A DNA stretch of 64,000 nt from Haberlea rhodopensis (Eukaryota > Streptophyta > Magnoliopsida > Lamiales > Gesneriaceae). The notes under the pieces were generated by a model. That model was not told the origin of the DNA, did no database searches, and worked only from the letters and a program-made list of their open reading frames with translations. Numbering within the stretch: position 1 is the stretch's first letter; every line of letters starts with the position of its first letter. The position numbers were made by a program, and so were the translations under genes. Of the stretch, positions 1-10,033 are shown one piece after another. The stretch covers positions 1 through 64,000 of the forward strand of contig CAJQUN010001335.1 of NCBI GenBank assembly GCA_907163345.1, read 5' to 3'.

Positions 1-647
1 AGCAAAAATCGAACCAAAGCTTCAAAAATATTGGAAAAAAGTTTCCCAAAATCGGATGAATTTGGAAGTTTGAATCGCTGCGCTTCCTTGCAAATCCGAA
101 CGAAATACGCGACGAAACTTCAAGATCTTGGTATGGAAAGATGCGCCTGGAAGAGACGAAGGTGATGGTGGTTCGGGCGCGCCGGAAGGAGGTCCGACGA
201 CGGCGGGCGCACGCGATTTACCGGAGGTGGTCAGGTATCGCGCGGGAGGCAGAAAAGAAAAAGAGGGGATTGGCTTTTTGTGCGTGATTTTACATGTTTC
301 ACTGTGTGTCCGAAAATGTCCAACATAACATATTTAATTTTGTACCCTGGCCCGGTTTTGTACATCGAAGTGTCGCCGGTGCACTGATATATTATTTATA
401 GACAACGATTGGGATTTATACACACTCCAAAAACCCAAAACTTAAATTCTTCATTTTAATTAACTTATCTCTAAAATATCATCGGAGTATATTTTACAAC
501 CTTAAATATTTTATGATTCGATTAACTTGTCAGTTGACCTCACTTGGCCAATTCCACTTCTAATTAATTAATTCTAAAATTAATTATCAATAAAATCTAA
601 ATCATATTTAGTCCCCACAAATGATTATAATAAATCTGGACATCACA
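1..647 (-). mobile_element. Truncated LTR of family el1, reverse orientation
   Basis: Reverse complement of the first ~650 bases of the LTRs at 24684 and 30902. It shares the start TGTGATGTCCAG (read leftwards from 647), a TATAAA box (complement of 415-420) and the GC-rich segment at about 120-250. It runs off the left edge, so only the U3 side and start of the transcribed part are present. Short ORFs here are not conserved between copies and are not called genes. Confidence 0.85.
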
Positions 648-694
648 ATTCTCCCCAACATATAAAATTCCGTCCTCGAAATTTCAACGCATGC
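648..694 (-). other. Polypurine tract and 3' end of the reverse el1 element's internal region
   Basis: On the minus strand this reads as a conserved 'GAGGACG(A/G)AATTTTA' stretch followed by TTGGGGAGAAT, abutting the LTR start at 647. The same arrangement occurs at 30871-30901. Family A begins at 695, so the array interrupted this element a few bases inside its internal region. The 5 bases before the array are CATGC; no matching CATGC follows the array at 18614. Confidence 0.8.
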
Positions 695-3620
695 TGTAAT
701 TCCCGGAATAAATTATAAATATTTATTTGTTGATAATTGCGATATTTAGAAGATAATTTCGGAATTCAACTATTGGAAATTTTATTGGGAGCGAAATTGG
801 GATAAATGATCTCGGGATTGAATTTATAAGGTTAATTAAATTCAAGGAGATTATAAATTATTGGGAATGCCATTTTAGTCTGGAATGGGAATAAATAATT
901 CCGGGGTAACTTTGTGATGCAAGAAAAAAATTGCATGATTTAATTTGAGGAATAATTTGTCTTTTATTTAATAAAGGAAGAAAGAAGATGAATAAAAGTT
1001 AGAGTTTTGGGTTTAATTTTAAATTAAAGGGAAGATTAAATCCTACACACACTACACCCTCTACACACACTAAAAATCAGCCACCTTCTCCTTCCCCAAA
1101 CCCCAACCCGTCGCCACTCCTCTCCCGCCGCTAGGGCTCGGTTTTGGCCATGAATTCGATTTATTTTGCCATGAAATTGTTGGGTATGAAGTTTCCTAGC
1201 ATCCTACACCTTTTACCTCTTTTGTATTCGATTTTTTGGTTGAGTTTTGTGGGTTTTGTGTTCGAAAATTTGTGATGTAAATATTAGAAATTTGTGGTTG
1301 TGTTGGGGGCAAAATTATTGCTTGTTGTGGGGCTAAAGATTTTCGAAATTATTGCTTGTTTGGTGGCTGCCCTATATTTCGAAAATGGCTATTTTTGAGG
1401 CTTGTAAAAGATGCTTTTATGATGTTTGATAAAATGCTTGAATGATGTTCTAGTGTTGGTTAAAAGCCTTACTAATGGTGTGGTGAAGCTAACATTTATG
1501 GCTCATAATTTGAGAAGTATTCTAAGTAGATTTAAACAATTGTTTTGAAGGATGAAGATTGTTTTATTGTTGTATGTGGATATATGTTGTGATTTGTGGT
1601 TAGATGAAGTATTGTCAATGAAGAATGATAACTTGAATTGGTATAGCGGGTTAAAGCGGTTATGTGACTCACTTTATTGAATGATTAATTGTTAGAAGGA
1701 AATTGTTGAGTTTTGTCTTGGCTTAGTATTATTGTTTGTCAAAATAAATGAAGATTAAATCATGCATGGAAGGTGTTTGTTAATATGCTTAAAGGAAATT
1801 CAAGTGTGGATCTAAGTCTTGTTAGTGGGGGAGAATGACTAACTTTTATGGCTTGTAGCCATTGTGACATTTGGTGGGCATTGGGCTATGGTTAAAGATG
1901 TTTATATCTTCAAATAACATGCTAATGAGTGCTTCAATGATGTTAAAGACAAAGTAAAGAACCTTGCTAATTGTATAGTAAAAATATGCCCATGTGCGAG
2001 TTTAAACTTTGTAGAATTCTAGATTTGGATTTAACCTTGACTTGGAGGAACTTAGCTGCGTACGCCTCGGTAAGGGTGGGTGAGTGATGTTTGTGTGATA
2101 AATGGTGCACTAGTGAGTGCATAAGTGTGATATACACATGTATGCATATTTCCTAATGTGTGTTATAACATGGAATAGAGTTTATGGTAATGTTTATGCT
2201 TGAATGGATAGCATAGCATGTATTAATGACTTTATGTTGGGATTAAGGGAATTGGATTTAAAGGGTAGAATCTCTTATCTACATGGATCCCTTCTTTCCT
2301 ATCTTGGTTTGAATCACTTCGATGTTTGTTTGGATGTTGGAATATGTTAATTGACTAAATTTAGTTTTGTTTTGGGTGGTTGGATTATGTGATATTATGG
2401 GCGTAACTTTATGAATAAATTAATATGAGATTTTGTGCATCAAATATTGGTTATGAGATAACCCTTATATCCTTAAGTTCATGTAGAGCCTTTCTTGAAC
2501 TCTCGGACAACAAGGAGGGTGACTTGACGGTAAAAACATATTATAAGGTACGTGGTGACGTACGAGCAGGTATACCCAGTATTTATATATTCATGTATAC
2601 ATGTATTTAGAATGTGATGTTTGAGGCTAAGTGATTGAGTCTGGTAGTTGAGTTTAATATACGTGGAATGGTGGATACGTAGAGGTACGTGATCCGGGTA
2701 TATGAGTTGAACATTGATGCATTTGGCATAATCGATATGAGAAATGGTTGAGAATGAGATTAACGTACAGGCAGAGTTGCCTTCGATATGAGACTTGTTA
2801 TGATTGAGCATAAATGATGAATTGTGATTATATTGAATTTATTGCATTGATGAGTTTCATGTTGTGATTAACGATACTGAACTTGATGTTTATGAAAGCA
2901 TGTGAGACTGAAACAGGAACACTAGTGGAAGCTATACGGATTCCGAACTGTACAGGGAGTATATTTTTATGGATTTTAAATACTCATAAATTGTTATATT
3001 ATGAATTAATTATAAGTGTTATGCATCGTCGTGAATAGGAGTACAACAGGTACAATACTACTTTGGGATATTGGTTCGAGCTTTGTTGGATAATGCCGCT
3101 TCCAGAAGCAGAAGCGTATATGAGAGTGGGTAAATAGGATACGCTAATTATTCAGTTAAATGATATTCATTTATTTGTTGCTCGTATGTGAGCAATCGGA
3201 AGCATGTATATGGACTGTATAAGGGTGTTGAAGCCCACTTCTGATGTCTTCCTAGTATGGTGTTTTCCCTGGCTGGGAACTTATTTAGAGTCTTGTTTTC
3301 TTTAAGTATTGTGTTTTCCCTGGCTGAGAATTATATTGGTGATGTGAATTATTTTGGGATAGCTCAATTTGTGGGGAGGCTCTGCCCAAATTTTTACAAA
3401 AACCCACAATATAAAAAGTGGTGTAATGGGGATGGAAATGGGTGAAATCTTGAGTCTATTTGTTGGTAGAGATGAACATATATTGTTGAACATCATTTAT
3501 GTCATGGGATTATGGGAAACATGAAATGATTCTTTTTAAAGAATGAAAAGAAAATGAAATTTTTTACACATACGACGTCATAATTGAACTAATGACGGGT
3601 TTAAGTATTGGGGTCTTACA
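695..3620 (+). repeat. LTR A1
   Basis: 2,926-bp LTR, TGTAATTCCCGG... to ...GGGTCTTACA. Near-identical to LTR A2. It contains the GTACGT-GGTG-ACGTAC inverted repeat at 2548-2563, two TTCCCTGGCTGGGAA-type motifs at about 3258 and 3316, and the conserved 3' block GGGGAGRCTCTGCCC near 3374. Compared with LTR A3 it lacks 52 bases at about 3043 that carry the paired-hairpin module seen in other families. Confidence 0.9.
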
Positions 3621-3624
3621 TTAG

Positions 3625-3636
3625 TGGTATCAGAGC
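3625..3636 (+). other. Primer-binding site of A-int1 (initiator tRNA-Met type)
   Basis: TGGTATCAGAGC, the usual plant LTR-element complement of the initiator tRNA-Met 3' end, 4 bases after the LTR end. Its last bases are also one arm of the hairpin AGAGCA-GTGGT-TGCTCT (3632-3648). Confidence 0.9.
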
Positions 3637-4063
3637 AGTGGTTGCTCTTTGGGGTTAAGGGCCTATGAAGTTATTGATAGCACATATTTATGCATGATGG
3701 CATTAATGTTGTATGACACAACTAGTTGTTTATGTGCTTTTATGATATGAAAAGTGGTGTTGCTAATCACTGTAATTGCAGGAATCGTGTAGAATGCGAT
3801 GGGATAGCATTAATGGTGATGTCTAACACTTCATGTATTATGTGTTAAGGGATCTGATTTTGTAGGAAAATCAGGAAAGGTGAGACGTACGGGCTTCGAA
3901 CGGTAAAACGTGTTACACCTTTGATTATGTATATCGTGGATAGTGGATCCTTACATGTGATGATATATGTGAAATGATAGTGATATATATTGTGATAATG
4001 GAACCAATTGTTGTATTTGATTATTGTGGTAGAATTGATGAATGTTCCGGTAGCCTTTATCTC

Positions 4064-4545
4064 CGAGCGAGGGAGGTACTTGCCGCTGTCATATGAAGCG
4101 ATGGTAGTATGATATTTGCCGCTGTCATGTCTAAGCGAGGTAACATGCCGCTGTCATTGTCGAAGCGAGGGATATCATATGATGCCGCTATACGTCGAAG
4201 CGAGGGGTCCTAAAATTTCGCTGTTGTATTGGGACCGGAACAGTCACAATTCTAGTGATTAATGTGGAATATTGTGGTTATAACTGGAACGTGGTATCGA
4301 TCATTATATTTGTGAATTGTTGTATTAACCTGGATGCAGGTACATGGAGCTAGTGGAAGTTCCGGTAGTTGTTATATTCGAGCGAGGGAGGTACTTGCCG
4401 CTGTCAATGAAGCGATGGTAATATGATATTTGCCGCTGTCATGTCGAAGCGATGTACATGCCGCTGTCATTGTCGAAGCGAGGGATATCATATGATGCCG
4501 CTATATGTCGAAGCGAGGGGTCCTAAAATTCCGCTGCTATAACAA
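4064..4545 (+). repeat. Dispersed AGCGAGG / CCGCTGTC repeat clusters in A-int1
   Basis: Two clusters (about 4064-4206 and 4379-4540) of units in which AGCGAGG or AGCGATG is followed 10-25 bases later by TGCCGCT. AGCG can pair with CGCT in each unit. The same clusters occur at 10480-10950, 28170-28580 and 37600-38000. A related series occurs on the minus strand at 58160-58340, inside the chromovirus LTR. Confidence 0.8.
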
Positions 4546-4571
4546 GACCGGAACAACCACATTATCGATAT

Positions 4572-4950
4572 TGATAGCGATGTCTCATTCCGCTATATTG
4601 GTTGGCGATGGTTCATGCCGCCACGTGTATTGATAGCGATGTCTCATTCCGCTATATTGGTTGGCGATGGTTCATGCCGCCACGTGTATTGATAGCGATG
4701 TCTCATTCCGCTATATTGGTTGGCGATGGTTCATGCCGCCAGGTATATTGATAGCGATGTCTCATTCCGCTATATTGATTGGCGATGGTTTATGCCGCCG
4801 GGTACATGTATAGCGATGCCTCTTTCCGCTATGTCATTGGCGATGACTCATGCCGCCAGACATGTGTTTAGCGATGGTGCATTCCGCTGATTCCATGGCA
4901 ATGGTTCTTGCCGCCGATTATATATATAGCGACGTCTCATTCCGCTATTC
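4572..4950 (+). repeat. 59-bp tandem array of bulged hairpins in A-int1
   Basis: Exact 59-base spacing of TGATAGCGATG at 4572, 4631, 4690 and 4749, then three more degenerate units. Each 59-mer holds two inverted repeats: AGCG-ATG-NNN-CAT-TC-CGCT and GGCG-ATG-NNN-CAT-GC-CGCC. A 7-bp stem thus carries a 2-base bulge and a 3-base loop. I count seven AGCG and six GGCG hairpins. The period is not a multiple of three, so the array is not coding. Confidence 0.9.
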
Positions 4951-7086
4951 TGTTGATGGTGAGTATATCAATTTGTGTATTGATATGAAATCATATTTTG
5001 TGGAATATTTATGTTGAGAGCAGGGACAATTTAAAGGATCAAGTGTGAATCAACTGTGTACAGTAAGTGTTATTACATCTTATTGTTTTAAGAATGTAAT
5101 TTTATTCATTGTGATTGTTGATATTATATGGATGTCAGTAGTGACGATGATATTGTACATGCCCGTAGTGACGATGAGATTATGCATGCTAGTGTGGGCG
5201 ACGAATATTGATGTGCTGCTATTATGTTAGCATGAGTTTATTGTATTGCTATTGTCCTAGCATTGTATATTGATGATGTTGGATCGCAGATAGCAGTGGA
5301 CAATTGTGTTGTTATTTCTTGGGTACATGTGATTAGGCCCAAGAGGATATTGGATCGATCCAGGAGGACGAAGTATCGAGGTAACCGTTTCAGTTGGTTG
5401 AACATATTGATATATGTTGATTCGAGTTATTTTGTTGATTCATATTGATTTTGAAATCATGTACATGTAGAAAAGTTGATAATGGAATTGAAGTGGAACC
5501 TAGATGTATCATTCATATTTTGTTGCGGTAATAAGGCAAGAAGGGGTGTAACCTCTGTGATAGCACTCTCATATCTACGGTGTGTAGTGATGAGATATTG
5601 AAAATAGATGTTAATCACTTTGTGATGATAATTATTGTTGTGAAAGCATGCTAGTTTTGTATGTGGTAGGATTAATAATTGATTAATCACCTATTATGTT
5701 GAATGGAATACAATCAGATAGACATGAGTTTAATGAGTGTGTCACTGGATGGCATGAGTATGTCACGGGATGACGCGTGATTACTACGAATGTCGTGTAT
5801 GGACATGTGTTCATTGTGAATATTCATGATTAATGAATTATTATGTTTCGAGGATGAGTTAAAGATTGATATAAATTGTGTCATCGTGGCATGCAATTAA
5901 TTCTTATGTTAAATTTCAATCACCCTATGAGAAAGTGTGCTGTAACATGTTGTGTATAGAACCGCGTGAAACTTTTGATGCAGGGAATTAATGTTTGATG
6001 ACAAAAACATTATGAGTATCGAAATGCGTAAATGACAAGGTACGTGTTATGTTACTAGTATTTGAGAAATACTAACGAGATTATTTTGTACTTGTCCTAT
6101 GACAGATAATAATTGGGTGAAGTAATGTGGAAATGTTGATACTTAAGAGTATGTGAGTACTGTGATTAACATGATATTATGATGCCATTGTGTATTGTAG
6201 ATGATTCCATCTACAAAGGTATGTCACGAACTATTCGATATTGATGTTGATGCCTTGTGTTAGATGAGTATAATCGTGACATGAAAATATTGGTGTTAAG
6301 CCATTTATCATGATTTGATACTGATGGTCTGTGGCTATTGGTGTGTATAATGTGTATATACGTATGTGAGAATGACTAATGGGTTTTCTAGTCATTACCT
6401 TGCACCAGATAATAGCCAGGAGATGATATATGAGATGTTGATACGTACAGGCTCAGGAGTACCGCTACTTCATACGGACGATGGTGGTAATGTTGGTATA
6501 AGTTGCATACATTTGCAACAACACAAGTATGAAGTTATTTATACGATGAAGGTTGGTGTATTGTCATACATTCTTTTATACACATGATATGCATGGATTG
6601 CATGATCTAGCAATTTTATGATGGGCACTATGATGAAAGTAAACTGTGACGGATTTAGATCTTGTGCAAGGAAACTATACCGATGCGAGTACACAGGTAA
6701 GTATGACAAGAAGTGCTTGATTGATAAACACTGTAAGTTGGCTTTATGAACTGTTGGCAATTTCTTGATAAGATAATTATGGGAATGAGCTTTTGGAATG
6801 TAAACAAAAATTGAACAGGGCAAGTATGATGTTAACCTCGTATTGATTTACATGAATAGAGGAATTCATATGTTAGCTTATTAAATGCTAATGTTGAGAT
6901 AGAGTAAAGTGAGGTGATTTGCAGTCTTGCGATCGTGTAATGGGACACATGTGTGAACCGTGATGATTGGGATGACTGTCATACTACAGATGGTCAAGTC
7001 ACTATCGAGTTGTATAACGGTATGTGAATTTTACTGTTGACTTTATGGTAAGCATGTATTTAAATTTCGGGGACGAAATTTTATTA

Positions 7087-7098
7087 GTTGGGGAGAAT
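7087..7098 (+). other. Polypurine tract of A-int1
   Basis: Purine-rich GTTGGGGAGAAT immediately before LTR A2, preceded by a GGGGACGAAATTTTATTA stretch also seen before the other 3' LTRs (13507, 30901, 49300). It would prime plus-strand DNA synthesis. Confidence 0.8.
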
Positions 7099-10033
7099 TG
7101 TAATGCCCGGAATAAATTATAAATATTTATTTGTTGATAATTGCGATATTTAGAAGATAATTTCGGAATTCAACTATTGGGAATTTTATTGGGAGCGAAA
7201 TTGGGATAAATGATCTCGGGATTGAATTTATAAGGTTAATTAAATTCAAGGAGATTATAAATTATTGGGAATGCCATTTTAGTCTGGATGGGAATAAATA
7301 ATTCCGGGGTAACTTTGTGATGAAGAAAAAAATTGCATGATTTAATTTGAGGAATAATTTGTCTTTTATTTAATAAAGGAAGAAAGAAGATGAATAAAAG
7401 TTAGAGTATTGGGTTTATTTTAAATTAAAGGGAAGATTAAATCCTACACACACTACACCCTCTACACACACTAAAAATCAGCCACCTTCTCCTTCCCCAA
7501 ACCCCAACCCGTCGCCCCTCCTCTCCCCCGCTAGGGCTCGGTTTTGGCCATGGAATTCGATTTATTTTGCCATGAAATTGTTGGGTATGAAGTTTCCTAG
7601 CATCCTACACCTTTTACCTCTTTTGTATTCGATTTTTTGGTTGAGTTTTGTGGGTTTTGTGTTCGAAAATTTGTGATGTAAATATTAGAAATTTGTGGTT
7701 GTGTTGGGGGCGAAATTATTGCTTGTTTTGGGGCTAAAGATTTTCGAAATTATTGCTTGTTTGGTGGCTGCCCTATATTTCGAAAATGGCTATTTTTGAG
7801 GCTTGTAAAAGATGCTTTTATGATGTTTGATAAAATGCTTGAATGATGTTCTAGTGTTGGTTAAAAGCCTTACTAATGGTGTGGTGAAGCTAACATTTAT
7901 GGCTCATAATTTGAGAAGTATTCTAAGTAGATTTAAACAATTGTTTTGAAGGATGAAGATTGTTTTATTGTTGTATGTGGATATATGTTGTGATTTGTGG
8001 TTAGATGAAGTATTGTCAATGAAGAATGATAACTTGAATTGGTATAGCGGGTTAAAGCGGTTATGTGACTCACTTTATTGAATGATTAATTGTTAGAAGG
8101 AAATTGTTGAGTTTTGTCTTGGCTTAGTATTATTGTTGGTCAAAATAAATGAAGATTAAATCATGCATGGAAGGTGTTTGTTAATATGCTTAAAGGAAAT
8201 TCAAGTGTGGGTCTAAGTCTTGTTAGTGGGGGAGAATGACTAACTTTTATGGCTTGTAGCCATTGTGACATTTGGTGGGCATTGGGCTATGGTTAAAGAT
8301 GTTTATATCTTCAAATAACATGCTAATGAGTGCTTCAATGATGTTAAAGACATAGTAAAGAACCTTGCTAATTGTATAGTAAAAATATGCCCATGTGTGA
8401 GTTTAAACTTTGTAGAATTCTAGATTTGTTTTTAACCTTGACTTGGAGGAACTTAGCTGCGTGTGCGTGTGTACGCCTCGGTAAGGGTGGGTGAGTGATG
8501 TTTGTGTGATAAATGGTGCACTAGTGAGTGCATAAGTGTGATATACACATGTATGCATATTTCCTAATGTGTGTTATAACATGGAATAGAGTTTATGGTA
8601 ATGTTTATGCTTGAATGGATAGCATAGCATGTATTAATGACTTTATGTTGGGATTAAGGGAATTGGATTTAAAGGGTAGAATCTCTTATCTACATGGATC
8701 CCTTCTTTCCTATCTTGGTTTGAATCACTTCGATGTTTGTTTGGATGTTGGAATATGTTAATTGACTAAATTTAGTTTTGTTTTGGGTGGTTGGATTATG
8801 TGATATTATGGGCGTAACTTTATGAATAAATTAATATGAGATTTTGTGCATCAAATATTGGTTATGAGATAACCCTTATATCCTTAAGTTCATGTAGAGC
8901 CTTTCTTGAACTCTCGGACAACAAGGAGGGTGACTTGACGGTAAAAACATATTATAAGGTACGTGGTGACGTACGAGCAGGTATACCCAGTATTTATATA
9001 TTCATGTATACATGTATTTAGAATGTGATGTTTGAGGCTAAGTGATTGAGTCTGGTAGTTGAGTTTAATATACGTGGAATGGTGGATACGTAGAGGTACG
9101 TGATCCGGGTATATGAGTTGAACATTGATGCATTTGGCATAATCGATATGAGAAATGGTTGAGAATGAGATTAACATACAGGCAGAGTTGCCTTCGATAT
9201 GAGACTTGTTATGATTGAGCATAAATGATGAATTGTGATTATATTGAATTTATTGCATTGATGAGTTTCATGTTGTGATTAACGATACTGAACTTGATGT
9301 TTATGAAAGCATGTGAGACTGAAACAGGAACAGCTAGTGGAAGCTATACGGATTCCGAACTGTACAGGGAGTATATTTTTATGGATTTTAAATACTCATA
9401 AATTGTTATATTATGAATTAATTATAAGTGTTATGCATCGTCGTGAATAGGAGTACAACAGGTACAATACTACTTTGGGATATTGGTTCGAGCTTTGTTG
9501 GATAATGCCGCTTCCAGAAGCAGAAGCGTATATGAGAGTGGGTAAATAGGATACGCTAATTATTCAGTTAAATGATATTCATTTATTTGTTGCTCGTATG
9601 TGAGCAATCGGAAGCATGTATATGGACTGTATAAGGGTGTTGAAGCCCACTTCTGATGTCTTCCTAGTATGGTGTTTTTCCCTGGCTGGGAACTTATTTA
9701 GAGTCTTGTTTTCTTTAAGTATTGTGTTTTCCCTGGCTGAGAATTATATTGGTGATGTGAATTATTTTGGGATAGCTCAATTTGTGGGGAGACTCTGCCC
9801 AAATTTTTACAAAAACCCACAATATAAAAAGTGGTGTAATGGGGATGGAAATGGGTGAAATCTTGAGTCTATTTGTTGGTAGAGATGAACATATATTGTT
9901 GAACATCATTTATGTCATGGGATTATGGGAAACATGAAATGATTCTTTTTAAAGAATGAAAAGAAAATGAAATTTTTTACACATACGACGTCATAATTGA
10001 ACTAATGACGGGTTTAAGTATTGGGGTCTTACA
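7099..10033 (+). repeat. LTR A2
   Basis: 2,935-bp LTR, TGTAATGCCCGG... to ...GTCTTACA, near-identical to A1. It shares with A1 the 52-base deletion of the hairpin module (junction near 9454). In A2 and A3 a GTGTGCGTGTGTACGCC stretch (A2 about 8463) is longer than in A1. Confidence 0.9.

Larger units (their letters stand above)
3621..7098 (+). mobile_element. Internal region A-int1, non-coding
   Basis: Starts TTAG then the primer-binding site and ends with a purine tract against LTR A2. It contains a GTACGGGC block near 3891, two clusters of AGCGAGG/CCGCTGTC repeats (4064-4545), a 59-bp hairpin tandem array (4572-4950), and about 2.1 kb of AT-rich DNA with no recognisable coding content. The only ORF of note is a 73-codon frame at 6366-6587 that partly recurs in el1 but is broken in A-int2. 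Confidence 0.8.

Noticed and set aside
2425..2811. Overlapping 61- and 110-codon ORFs in A LTRs
   Set aside because: Opposite strands of the same LTR, spanning the GTACGT repeat; no coding signature.
3625..3636. Possible tRNA gene fragment
   Set aside because: Only the 12-base primer complement is present; no cloverleaf.
4572..4950. CRISPR-like regular repeats
   Set aside because: The 59-bp units are head-to-tail without unique spacers, and lie inside a plant retrotransposon.
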